NCBI GenBank assembly: GCA_964645045.1
Contig: CAZXYZ010000032.1
Location: forward strand, 1-64,000
Length of the DNA: 64,000 nt
Direction: 5' to 3'
DNA from: Anammoximicrobium sp964645045
GTDB taxonomy: Bacteria > Planctomycetota > Planctomycetia > Pirellulales > Pirellulaceae
The notes under the pieces are model-generated. The model saw only the letters and a program-made list of their open reading frames with translations, was not told where the DNA came from and searched no databases. Shown here one piece after another: positions 23,559 through 32,535 of this stretch (within the stretch, counting starts at the first letter, position 1; each line of letters opens with the position of its first letter). The position numbers and the translations under genes are program-made.

Positions 23559-24344
23559 TTAGCAACTCAACGTCCGTCTGACAAATGCCCGGTAATCTTT
23601 CTCGGTGTCGATTCCAATCGTGGGCTCGTCGACAACTCCGACCAGGATGGTAAACCCCGCCGACAGAACTCGAAGCTGTTCCAAGCTTTCCAGTTTTTCC
23701 AGGTCCGACCTGGGGATTTCGGCCAGACGCAACAGGAATTCGCGGCGGTAGGCGTACAAACCGACGTGCTGGTAGAAATGCGGCGGATCGTCGGCCAGCA
23801 GCGCATCGTCCCACTGCCGAGCGTGGGGAATCGGGCTGCGGCTGAAATAGAGCGCCCGCCGTTGGTGGTCGAAGACGACTTTGACGCAGGACGGCTCGTC
23901 CAGCTGGTCGCGAGTGCGGATCGGAGTCGCCAGCGTGGACATGACCGCGGTCGGGTGATCCTCCAGCATTTGGATCGCCAAATCGATCGCAGCGCCGGCA
24001 ATTTCCGGCTCGTCGCCTTGCACGTTGACTACGATGTCGACGTCCGGCATTTGGCGGGCGACTTCGGCGACTCGATCCGTGCCGCTGGCGGCCGCCGGAT
24101 CGGTCATCACCACTTGGCCGCCGAACCGGCGGACTTCCGCGGCGATCTCGTCGTGGTCCGCCGCGACAGAGACCCCCTGCGGCCTGGCCGCGCGGGAGGC
24201 CGATTCGTAGGTGTGCTGCAATACTGACTTGCCGGTTTCGCGCAGCAGCAGTTTCCGCGGCAGTCGCGTCGAAGCCAGCCGCGCGGGAATAACGATCTGG
24301 CTGCGGCATCCGGAGCGCGGGAGGTTCTTTTCGCGGTTCATCAT
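23559..24344 (-). CDS. kdsB: 3-deoxy-manno-octulosonate cytidylyltransferase
   Basis: A 261-residue KdsB, which activates KDO with CTP for lipopolysaccharide core synthesis in the cytoplasm. Family motifs are IVIPARLASTRLPRKLL (nucleotide loop), GTDRVAEVA, VVNVQGDEPEI, ALYFSRSPIPH and HVGLYAYRREFLL. The start at 24344 is chosen for AAAGGA nine bases upstream; two ATG codons are adjacent. The N terminus has a 16-residue extension before the conserved loop. It lies 163 bases upstream of pyrG in the same direction. Its presence fits the LPS-like outer membrane of planctomycetes. Confidence 0.95.
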   Translation of the reverse strand: MMNREKNLPRSGCRSQIVIPARLASTRLPRKLLLRETGKSVLQHTYESASRAARPQGVSVAADHDEIAAEVRRFGGQVVMTDPAAASGTDRVAEVARQMPDVDIVVNVQGDEPEIAGAAIDLAIQMLEDHPTAVMSTLATPIRTRDQLDEPSCVKVVFDHQRRALYFSRSPIPHARQWDDALLADDPPHFYQHVGLYAYRREFLLRLAEIPRSDLEKLESLEQLRVLSAGFTILVGVVDEPTIGIDTEKDYRAFVRRTLSC

Positions 24345-24386
24345 CCAAGTCGATCCTTTGGTTACGTGGCACCGTTCGAGAAACAA

Positions 24387-24445
24387 GTGGTGTAAGCTTC
24401 CAGCTTGCGATGCTCTTTTTGCCGCAAGCTGGAAGCTTACGCCAC
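24387..24445. repeat. Intergenic hairpin repeat, family D
   Basis: The 23-base arms 24387-24409 and 24423-24445 match at 22 positions around a 13-base loop containing five T residues. The arm contains the inner palindrome AAGCTTCCAGCTT. It lies between the divergent kdsB and DUF1559 genes, beside another copy of the word TTCGAGAAACAAG. Confidence 0.9.
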
Positions 24446-24588
24446 CGACACATCGGACGCTTGGTGCCTAAACGCTTCGTCATCTTGGCAGCACCCCGCA
24501 GGTCGTGTACAGTCACGAGTAGCCAAGTGTGCCTATTTTTCTTCGCCACGGCTTACGGTTGAGCACTTTTCTTAGCAGGACGACCGCC

Positions 24589-25494
24589 ATGCCCATTTCC
24601 TTTACTTGTCCAAATTGTGGCAAGCAGACGAGTGTCGCGGACCAATATGCCGGGCAGTCCGGGCCTTGTGCCGGCTGCGGGCAGACGATTACGATTCCCG
24701 GACCGGTCCCGGCCGAGGCGCTCGCGCCCACGTTCGCCCCGCCGGCCAAGAGTTCCGGTAGTGGAATCACCATTCTGGTCGTCGTCGCCGCGTGTTTTTT
24801 CGGCATGATCGTCTGCGGGGGCGTGTTGGTTGCGCTGCTGCTGCCCGCCGTTCAAGCGGCTCGCGAGGCGGCCCGCCGCGCCCAGTGCAGCAACAATTTG
24901 AAGCAGATCGCCCTAGCCTTTCACAATTATCATGACACGTATGGATCGTTTCCACCGGCGTACATCCCCGACGACAACGGTCAGCCGAAACACAGCTGGC
25001 GCGTGCTGATACTGCCGTTCCTGGAGCAGTCCCAGATCTATGAACAATACAACTTTGATGAACCCTGGAACAGCCCGAACAACATGGCGGTTACGAGCCA
25101 GCACATCCCGGTGTATGCGTGCCCCTCGTCGTCAACCGCCTCGGGTATGTCGCTCGAGACCAACTACATGGTCATCACCGGTCCGGGGACCGTGTTCGAC
25201 GCGGGCAAAGCGTGCAAGATGTCGGAGATCATCGACGGCACATCCAACACGCTGATGGTCGTCGAAGTCAGCGGCACGGGAGTGAATTGGGCCCAACCGC
25301 AAGATCTGGACGCTAGCACGGTGACGTACCCGCTGGGCTCCGGCGCCGGCAACTCGCCCGGCAGCAATCATCCGGGCGGACTGAACGCGGCCCTGTGCGA
25401 CGGTTCCGTCCGGTTTATCAGCGACAGCATTTCGCCGCAAACCTTCCAGGCGTTGATGACCAAGGCCGGTGCCGAGATGATCTCCGGATTCTGA
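24589..25494 (+). CDS. DUF1559 protein with N-terminal zinc ribbon
   Basis: A 301-residue protein. Residues 7-30 are a CX2C-X16-CX2C zinc ribbon, followed by a transmembrane helix (about 62-85, ITILVVVAACFFGMIVCGGVLV) that leads into the DUF1559 region: LLLPAVQAAREAARRAQCSN, NLKQIALAFHNYHDTYGSFP, and a C-terminal HPGGLNAALCDGSVRFI. DUF1559 proteins usually begin with a pilin-like signal (FTLVELLVVIAIIG), as in the gene at 54697. Here the pilin cleavage signal is replaced by the zinc ribbon, so this one is probably a fixed membrane protein. AGGA precedes the ATG at 24589. Function unknown. Confidence 0.85.
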   Translation: MPISFTCPNCGKQTSVADQYAGQSGPCAGCGQTITIPGPVPAEALAPTFAPPAKSSGSGITILVVVAACFFGMIVCGGVLVALLLPAVQAAREAARRAQCSNNLKQIALAFHNYHDTYGSFPPAYIPDDNGQPKHSWRVLILPFLEQSQIYEQYNFDEPWNSPNNMAVTSQHIPVYACPSSSTASGMSLETNYMVITGPGTVFDAGKACKMSEIIDGTSNTLMVVEVSGTGVNWAQPQDLDASTVTYPLGSGAGNSPGSNHPGGLNAALCDGSVRFISDSISPQTFQALMTKAGAEMISGF

Positions 25495-25600
25495 CGCGCC
25501 GGTTTCGCTCTGGCATCGCCGGCGCGCTTCTGGTAATTTCCCCGCCGCTTGTCTCCTTCAGGGCAGGGATCTTACCAGTTGCACGTCGAGGGATCGATCG

Positions 25601-26707
25601 ATGCTCCAGCGCGTTTTCACAATCGGTCTGCTAGCGGCTTTGTCGTTGGCCGGTATTGCCGGCCCGGTGTTGGCGGCCAAGCCTTGGGAATTGCTGATTC
25701 CCTTCAAACGCGTGGATGCCGATGCCGGCAAGGAGTACCGCCTGACCGAAAACCAAGGCCCGTGGATGATCCTGGCGACGTCGTTTGCCGGGCCCGGGGC
25801 GGAGCAGCAGGCGCAGACGCTGGTGTTGGAGTTGCGGAAGGCATTTAATGTCGAGGCGTATATCCATCGTCAGAGCTACGATTTCACCGAGCCGGTGGTT
25901 GGATTGGGAGTCAATCGTTACGGCGGTCCCAAAATGATGCGGCACGCAAACGCCGCCAAATTCGACGAGATTGCCGTGCTGACGGGGAATTTCGAGGACG
26001 TCAACGATCCGAAACTGGACAAGATGTTGAACGACATCAAGTACGCGCATCCCGACTGTCTGGACGTCACCAAGAACAAGAGCACGACGCAACGCTTCAT
26101 CGGTCTCCGCGAGTTGCAGCGCCGCTTGACGCCTGACCAGGACAAGAAACAGCAAGGTCCGATGGGCAACGCCTTCGTGACCCGCAACCCGTTGCTGCCG
26201 CAAGAGTACTTCGTGCCGCAGGGCTTGGATCCGTTCGTCGAGAACATGAACCGGGATATCGAGTACAGCCTGTTGAAGAACCGCGGGCAGTACAGCGTCC
26301 GGGTCGCCGCGTTCCGGGGCTCGTCGACCATGAAGCCGAGCGATGTGGACAAGATGCCGGAAAAGCTGGAAGACGCCGCCATCAAGGCCCACGAACTGAC
26401 CCTCCAGCTGCGCAAGAAGGGCGTGGAGGCTTACGAGTTCCACGACCGCTACGAGAGCATTGTCACGATCGGCAGCTTTGAATCCATCGGCTCGAAACAG
26501 CCCGACGGCACGACCGAACTCAATCCCGCCGTCCATCGCCTGATGCAGGAATACGGGCCGCAAAAGCAAGCCCTGCCGGGTCAAGCGGAGGTGGGCCTGA
26601 CACCGCGGGCGCTGAACGGCATCCCCTTCGACATCCAACCGGTGCCGGTCCAAGTCCCCCGCGCGTCGGTCGCCGCGGCCTACCGGCCCGGCAATCTGCT
26701 GCGGTGA
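25601..26707 (+). CDS. Exported protein with two SPOR-like halves
   Basis: A 368-residue protein with a signal peptide (MLQRVFTIGLLAALSLAGIAG, cleavage near LAA). Two stretches share a SPOR-like layout of strand-helix-strand: about 52-100 (WMILATSFAGPGAEQQAQTL and VEAYIHRQSYDF) and about 232-290 (YSVRVAAFRGSS, then AHELTLQLRKKGVEAYEFHD and SIVTIGSFESIG). SPOR domains bind denuded peptidoglycan glycan strands at division sites. The match is by pattern only and other ferredoxin-like folds are possible. GAGGGATC lies before the ATG. It converges on the giant surface protein gene; no clear partner. Confidence 0.6.
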   Translation: MLQRVFTIGLLAALSLAGIAGPVLAAKPWELLIPFKRVDADAGKEYRLTENQGPWMILATSFAGPGAEQQAQTLVLELRKAFNVEAYIHRQSYDFTEPVVGLGVNRYGGPKMMRHANAAKFDEIAVLTGNFEDVNDPKLDKMLNDIKYAHPDCLDVTKNKSTTQRFIGLRELQRRLTPDQDKKQQGPMGNAFVTRNPLLPQEYFVPQGLDPFVENMNRDIEYSLLKNRGQYSVRVAAFRGSSTMKPSDVDKMPEKLEDAAIKAHELTLQLRKKGVEAYEFHDRYESIVTIGSFESIGSKQPDGTTELNPAVHRLMQEYGPQKQALPGQAEVGLTPRALNGIPFDIQPVPVQVPRASVAAAYRPGNLLR

Positions 26708-26924
26708 GAGCGACAATGTGTCACCGGCGTTTGTGTCTGGCCGGCTCATCGGGTTGTTGGCTCAGGGAACCGTCGTAATCACGCTCTCCGTTTGTTCTTT
26801 CGTAAACTCAGTCCAAGCCACTGCGGCTCACGCGCCCCTTCGGGACAAAAGATCCGTCGGAGGGCAATGCACAACTCCATTGGCAGTTGCGCCAAACGCA
26901 TAAAATAAAGTGGCGCTGGCCAAT

Positions 26925-29900
26925 CTATGGCGCGTCCGCTGCGGAGGCGGCCGAATTGTCGGGGTGGTAGACGCCCGGTTCGTCGCCGCCGTCGCCGTTC
27001 CAGTCGCCGGCGACGGGCAAGTCGCCGGGGCCGCCCAGGTTGAACACGGCGTCGTGAGCGTTCAGCTCGTGGTTGCCGTCGAGGTCGACAATCCACTGGC
27101 CGCCGCGGTACACGCCGATTTCGTCGATGCCGTCGCCGTTGAAATCGCCCACGACGGGCAGATCGCCGGCTTGGCCGTATTGGAACACGCGATCGTTCTC
27201 CGACCAGCGGCCATCGCCGTCGGCGTCTAGACGCCACTGGCCGTCCCGGAACACGCCGATGTTCTTGATGCCGTCGCCCGACCAGTCGCCGGTGACGGGG
27301 ATTTGGGCGCCGGCGCCGTAGCGGAAGACATGATCGATCACATCCGCCCGGGTGGCGCCCGCGGCCGTGTGCCGCAGCAGACGCAAGCCACTGGTGGCCT
27401 CGTCCAGTTTAGGCGGCACGTTCTTCGGCTTGGGCAGTCCTGACACCTGGTTCCGCAGATCCGGCAAACCCGATTCGATCTCCAGCGCCTGCGGGTCGCC
27501 GGGCCACGCCGGGCCAAAGATGCCGATATCGTCTTTGCCGTCGCCGTTCCAGTCGCCGGTAACGGGGAAATCGAACTCGTTGCCCAGCCGGGCCCACAAG
27601 TCCTCGTCGTCCCAGCGGCCGTTGCCGTTCAAATCCAAGAAGAAGTGTCCGCGGCAATAGACGCCGATCTCGTCGATCCCGTCGCCGTTGAAATCGCCCG
27701 CGATCGGAATGCTGTCGGCGTCGCCGAACACGAATTCACGGGCCGCCCGGGCTCCGCCGTCGGCGCCAAGGCGTGTACCCAACGTCCAGCGGCCCTGATC
27801 CAGCGAGCGGCCGTACCAGTCCTTGACGTCGTGGAACGTCACCGACCGCCAGCGCAAGCCGGCCAGCGGCACCGGATCGCCTTGGCCGCGCGGCGCTCCG
27901 GCATCGATGACGCTCAAGTGCCAGCTGAAGTCTTGCATGCCGCCGGTACCGCTGGTGCCGAAGTGCAGCGGCTCGACGAATGGCGCGGGCACGATCCAAG
28001 GCCGCGGGACGGGCGGTAAGAAATCGTTCGGAGACGGCTTCAGCTGTACCGGTACGGGACTCGGCGCAGTCGGCGGCGGGATGATGATCATGCGTCCCAA
28101 CGCAACTTCGCTGAAGTTATTTTCGTGCGAATGGACACCGGCGCCCAGCGGAATGGACACGATCGCGTCCCACAGGGGATAGTCACTGCGTCCGGCGCGG
28201 AACTGGGGATCGACGGTCGAATTGGGATTGAAAGCCTGGCCTCCGGTGCTGCCGGGCGTGTCCAAGCCGTCCAGCAAACCGGACGGGTGGACTTCGATCA
28301 CGTCGTACGTGCCCGGCGGCAGGCCGAGAAACTCGTAATAGCCGCGCGCGTCCGTCAGGGCGGTAATCACGCCGGATTGATAGGTCCCCGGCAAGGCCCG
28401 GTCGCTGCTGACGGGCAGGCCCGTTGCCGCGTCCCACAACTCCAGGACGACGCCCGCCAACGGCCGGTCATCCGGCGTCCTGCGGCCGTCGTGTTTCTGC
28501 CAAAGATCGGCCGGCGGAAGCCCGTCGAGCGTGCGGACCATCTCGCCGTCCTGGAACACGTAGCCGGACAGGCGGGCTGCGGGCAACTCGCAGAAATCGT
28601 AATCGGTCAATACTTGCCCGGCCGGAATCGGAATGCCCCCGATCACGTCGTCGCCAGACACATTGCCGCCATGCGAACCGACGCGCTGGCCTCCCTGGAA
28701 ATACTCGCGGGGTTGAACCTCTTGGACAGCGTATTCCCCGGGACGCAAGTGGTCGAAGCGGTATCGGCCGTTTGCGTCCGTGGTTGTCTCGGCCACGACG
28801 TGCCCGCTGGAATCCAGCAAACGGATGGCGACGCCTGCCAGGGGCTGCTCGCCCGCGTCCAACCGGCAGTTCTGATTCGGGTCCAGATGCACCACGCCCT
28901 CGAGACTGCTGGACGGCAACTCACAGAAGTCGTAGTCGGTCAGCGTCTGACCGGCGGGCACCTGAACCTCGGAGATCACATCGTCGACAGACACCTTGCC
29001 GCCGTGCGAGCCGACTCGCTGGCCGCCGTGGAAGTACCCGCGGGGCTGAATCTCTTGGACGGCATAAGTTCCGGGACGTAACTGGTCGAGGCGGTACCGG
29101 CCGTCCGCGTCCGTGGTGGTCTCGGCCAAGACCTGCCCGCTGGAATCGAGCAACCGTATCGCAACTCCGGCCAACGGCTGCTCGCCCGCGTCAAACAGGC
29201 AATTCTGATTCGGATCCAGATGCACCCGGCCCGTGAGGCTGCTCGGCGGCACTTCGCAGAAATCGTAATCGGTCAAGTCCTGGCCCGAATGCACGGCGAT
29301 GGCGCTGATCGTGTCCTCCAGGCTCGCGTCCCCGCCGCCGGAACCAGCCCGTTGGCCGCCCTGGAAGTAACCGGCGGGCTGCTGTTCCCACACGGTGTAC
29401 GAGCCGGGAGCCAGGTTGGCAAAGCGGTACCTGCCCTGGCTGTCCGTTTGTGTCGTAGCGACGACGTGGCCCGAGCTGTCCCGCAGTTCGACGGTCACGC
29501 CGGCCAACGGCTGCTCCTCTGGATCCAGCCGGCAGTCGCGGTCCAAATCGGAAAAGACGAGGCCCTGGATGCTGCCGGACAGCAGTTCGCCGAAGTCGTA
29601 ACGCTGACCGACGTCGCCCCACCGCAATCCGATCCCGCGGATCTCGTCGCCCGGATTGACGGCGGTCCCGACGGTCGCGCCGGCCACAGTACCCGCCGCA
29701 TCCAAGCCGTCCAGGTACCCGGTCGGTTGGGATTCGGCGACCGTGTATTGGCCCGCGCGGAGATCGCGGAATTCATAGCTGCCGTCCTGGCCGGTCTGGG
29801 TTGTCGCCGCGACTTGACCGGTCTGATCCAGCAACCGCACCGTGATGCCCGCCAAGGGCTCTTCGCCCGAATCCCAGCCGCCGCTGTTGTTGCGGTCGTG

Positions 29901-32471
29901 GTACACGGTGCCGGACAGGGACGCCGGCGCATGTTCGCAGAAATCGTAGTCCACCGCCGCTTGCCCGGACGTCAAGCGGATGCCGCCGATCGTATCGTTG
30001 CCGGCCAGTGCTCCCATCGGCTGGCCGTCGACCGTGCCGACGCGATCGGCACCGTCGATCAAGCCGCCAGGCGTCTGCTCGACGACGGTATACGTCCCCG
30101 GCAGCAGTCCCTCGAATCGATAGTTGCCTTGGGCGTCGGTGCGGGTTTCGGCGAGCGTGGCGCCCGCCGCATCGAGCAACCGCACCACCACGTCCGCCAG
30201 CGGCGGCTGCGGGCCGCCGGGCGTGTAGCAGTCCCCGTCCGGGCCGGTCAAGTGAACGCTGCCGCGGATCGATGCCAGGCGAAACTCGCCAAAGTTGTAA
30301 TCGAGGCCTTCATCGCCCCACCACAACCGGACTTGGCCGATGCGGTCGCCGGGCTGGTCCGCCTGGCCCACGGTCTGTCCGCCGACGGTGCCGGCGCGGT
30401 CCCGGCCGTCGACCCATCCGTCGGGGTGCGTCTCGACCACCGCATACACCCCTGCGTGCAGAAAGACAAATTGGTAGAAGCCCTGAGCATCGGTCGTCGT
30501 CGCGGCGACTTGTTGGCCGGCTTCGTCCAGCAGGCGGAGCGGGACGTTGGCCAAGCCCTCTTCGCCCGTTTCCCGGACCCCGTCGTTATCGCGGTCGTGG
30601 TACACGTAGCCGGACAGCCGGGCCGGCAGGTACTCGCAAAAATCGTAGTCGATCGCCTGCTGGCCGGACGACAACGTGATCTCGCCCATCGTCCCATCGG
30701 CGATCACTCGGCCCACGGCCTGGCCCGCGACCGTGCCCAGATGCTCTTCGCCGTCGATCAATCCGGCGAGGGTGATCTCGGCCACCGCGTACGTGCCGGG
30801 GAACAAGCCGGTGAAGCGGTACATGCCGTCCGCGTCCGTTTTCGTCTCGGCCAGCACCTGCCCCGCCCGATCCAGCAGCCGGACCGTGGCATCGGCCAGC
30901 GGCACGCGCGCCGCCGCCGAAGCGTCGCAGTCCCCGAATCGGTCGGCCACGCACACGCGGCCTTGGATCGACGCGGGGACCAGTTCGCCAAAGTTGTATT
31001 CCACCCCGGCGTGCCCGCCGCCCAGGGAAATTTCTTCCAGGGCGTCGCCCGGGTTCTGCGCCCGGCCGCGAACCTGGCCAGCCACCGTGCCCGCCGCGTC
31101 CAAGCCGTCCAGGTAGCCCGCCGGCTGCACCGGTTCCACGACACGATAGACGCCGGGCGCCAAGCCGCGCACGACGTAGTGACCGTAATTGTCAGTCGTG
31201 ACGGTGACCGGACTTTGGGGGCTGATCGTATCGAGGGCTGATATCACGATCTGCACGCCGCTCAAGCCTTCTTCGCCGGCATCGCGCCGGCCGTCGTTGT
31301 CGCGGTCGTGGTAGACATAGCCGCTGAGCTCCGCCGGAGCCGCTTCGGCGAAATCGAAATCCACGGCGTGCGTCCCGCCCAGCGGCACGGCGATGTCCGT
31401 CAGCAGGTCGCGGTCGCCCGTGACGGTGCGGCCGGTCGCGGAGCCCGCGACGGAGCCCGCGACGGCGCCCACGCTGAACAAGCCGTCCGGCTGGGTTTCC
31501 CGCACCTGGTACACACCCGGCTGAAGGTCCAGACCCAGGCCAAACGCATAACGGCCTTGAGCATCCGTAGCCGTGGTGTGTCCGGTGGAGCGGTACGTGC
31601 CGTCATCCAACTGCCACAGCGCCAGCGCGACACCCGCCCGGCCGGGTTCGCCGGCATCTTGCTGCAGGTCCAGGTCGGCATCGAGGAACACCTTGCCGGA
31701 AATCGAAATCGGCAACGGCCGCTGCTGCGTCTGGCCGACGGCGCCCGTGCTGCGGTCGCGTTTTCCGCCGTCGTCATCGGCGGGCAGATTCAGCCCGGTA
31801 CCGGCCAACGCCGTATCGTAACGGTTGCGGAAGTCACCGGCCGCTTCGGCGTCGTGGAAATGCGGTGCCACGAAGGTCGCCGTCAGGCGCGAACCCTGAA
31901 ACTCGACCCCGGAAGCCAGCGGATCGATGCTCTCGTTGATCACCGCGTAATCGACCTCCGCCGGATCGAAGCCTTGGACTTCGTCGACGTCGATCGTGAA
32001 CACCAGTTTGTCGCCGGCGCGGAATCCGGTCAGATCCAGGACCAGCAGCAGACCGCCGTCCTCGACCGTGGCCCGGACCGTGGCCTGCGGGTCCGCGGTC
32101 TGCAGCGCAACCAGCGTAAACGGAAATGCGTGGTCGGCGCCGAGTCCGCCCTCGACGGTGTCGAAAACCAGGTCGCCACCGCTCAACCCTGGCAGGTTCT
32201 GGTCCGTCCGGATCGCGACGCGGGTCAGTTGCGTGCCGTCGGCGCCGCCTTCGAACGTCAGTTCGAACGTATCGCCATGCGCGTCGGAACCGATATCTTC
32301 CTCGATGTACACCGCGCCGACGTACAGCGGGTCCGCGGCCAGCAACTGCCGGGGCTCCATGATTTCGAACCCGCGCAGACGCGGCGGTTCCGCAGCCGCA
32401 CGGCGTGACAGTCTGGGCTTTCGGCGGGCGATCCGCTGCAGCAAGTTTTTGGCGTGAGTGAGCAGTAGCAA
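26925..32471 (-). CDS. Giant LEPR-XLL surface protein with ten SdrD/Cna-B-like repeats
   Basis: A 1,848-residue protein. Its N terminus carries the planctomycete LEPR-XLL-like sorting sequence (MEPRQLLAADP, about 38-48). A beta-rich domain (about 50-250) follows, then ten tandem SdrD B/Cna-B-like domains of about 110 residues (28095-31703), a proline-rich linker (IIPPPTAPSPVPVQ), and a C-terminal region with five FG-GAP-like calcium loops (GDFNGDGIDEIGVY and variants). It is surely exported and probably cell-surface. The start is a TTG at 32469-32471 with GGAGGT five bases upstream, a strong site; an ATG at codon 38 would cut the sorting region. It follows a WD40 gene by 64 bases. Confidence 0.9.
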   Translation of the reverse strand: MLLLTHAKNLLQRIARRKPRLSRRAAAEPPRLRGFEIMEPRQLLAADPLYVGAVYIEEDIGSDAHGDTFELTFEGGADGTQLTRVAIRTDQNLPGLSGGDLVFDTVEGGLGADHAFPFTLVALQTADPQATVRATVEDGGLLLVLDLTGFRAGDKLVFTIDVDEVQGFDPAEVDYAVINESIDPLASGVEFQGSRLTATFVAPHFHDAEAAGDFRNRYDTALAGTGLNLPADDDGGKRDRSTGAVGQTQQRPLPISISGKVFLDADLDLQQDAGEPGRAGVALALWQLDDGTYRSTGHTTATDAQGRYAFGLGLDLQPGVYQVRETQPDGLFSVGAVAGSVAGSATGRTVTGDRDLLTDIAVPLGGTHAVDFDFAEAAPAELSGYVYHDRDNDGRRDAGEEGLSGVQIVISALDTISPQSPVTVTTDNYGHYVVRGLAPGVYRVVEPVQPAGYLDGLDAAGTVAGQVRGRAQNPGDALEEISLGGGHAGVEYNFGELVPASIQGRVCVADRFGDCDASAAARVPLADATVRLLDRAGQVLAETKTDADGMYRFTGLFPGTYAVAEITLAGLIDGEEHLGTVAGQAVGRVIADGTMGEITLSSGQQAIDYDFCEYLPARLSGYVYHDRDNDGVRETGEEGLANVPLRLLDEAGQQVAATTTDAQGFYQFVFLHAGVYAVVETHPDGWVDGRDRAGTVGGQTVGQADQPGDRIGQVRLWWGDEGLDYNFGEFRLASIRGSVHLTGPDGDCYTPGGPQPPLADVVVRLLDAAGATLAETRTDAQGNYRFEGLLPGTYTVVEQTPGGLIDGADRVGTVDGQPMGALAGNDTIGGIRLTSGQAAVDYDFCEHAPASLSGTVYHDRNNSGGWDSGEEPLAGITVRLLDQTGQVAATTQTGQDGSYEFRDLRAGQYTVAESQPTGYLDGLDAAGTVAGATVGTAVNPGDEIRGIGLRWGDVGQRYDFGELLSGSIQGLVFSDLDRDCRLDPEEQPLAGVTVELRDSSGHVVATTQTDSQGRYRFANLAPGSYTVWEQQPAGYFQGGQRAGSGGGDASLEDTISAIAVHSGQDLTDYDFCEVPPSSLTGRVHLDPNQNCLFDAGEQPLAGVAIRLLDSSGQVLAETTTDADGRYRLDQLRPGTYAVQEIQPRGYFHGGQRVGSHGGKVSVDDVISEVQVPAGQTLTDYDFCELPSSSLEGVVHLDPNQNCRLDAGEQPLAGVAIRLLDSSGHVVAETTTDANGRYRFDHLRPGEYAVQEVQPREYFQGGQRVGSHGGNVSGDDVIGGIPIPAGQVLTDYDFCELPAARLSGYVFQDGEMVRTLDGLPPADLWQKHDGRRTPDDRPLAGVVLELWDAATGLPVSSDRALPGTYQSGVITALTDARGYYEFLGLPPGTYDVIEVHPSGLLDGLDTPGSTGGQAFNPNSTVDPQFRAGRSDYPLWDAIVSIPLGAGVHSHENNFSEVALGRMIIIPPPTAPSPVPVQLKPSPNDFLPPVPRPWIVPAPFVEPLHFGTSGTGGMQDFSWHLSVIDAGAPRGQGDPVPLAGLRWRSVTFHDVKDWYGRSLDQGRWTLGTRLGADGGARAAREFVFGDADSIPIAGDFNGDGIDEIGVYCRGHFFLDLNGNGRWDDEDLWARLGNEFDFPVTGDWNGDGKDDIGIFGPAWPGDPQALEIESGLPDLRNQVSGLPKPKNVPPKLDEATSGLRLLRHTAAGATRADVIDHVFRYGAGAQIPVTGDWSGDGIKNIGVFRDGQWRLDADGDGRWSENDRVFQYGQAGDLPVVGDFNGDGIDEIGVYRGGQWIVDLDGNHELNAHDAVFNLGGPGDLPVAGDWNGDGGDEPGVYHPDNSAASAADAP
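28095..31703 (-). repeat. Array of ten SdrD/Cna-B-like domain repeats inside the surface protein gene
   Basis: Each unit runs from SGxVxxD(R/P)(D/N)xD to a closing YDF(C/G)E motif. Units 3, 5, 7, 8 and 9 have a cysteine both in the first loop and in DFCE; units 1, 2, 4, 6 and 10 have neither. Units 8 (28911-29243) and 9 (28578-28910) are the closest pair, with 89 of 111 residues identical by eye. Confidence 0.9.
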
Positions 32472-32535
32472 GATTCACCTCCGTGCCTTGCGGTCCCTTC
32501 CCTGGTGGCCGGCGGCAACTGGGCCGGCCGGACTG

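Noticed and set aside
29220..31241. 673-residue plus-strand frame inside the giant surface protein gene
   Set aside because: Its repeats simply mirror the domain repeats of the real gene on the other strand.
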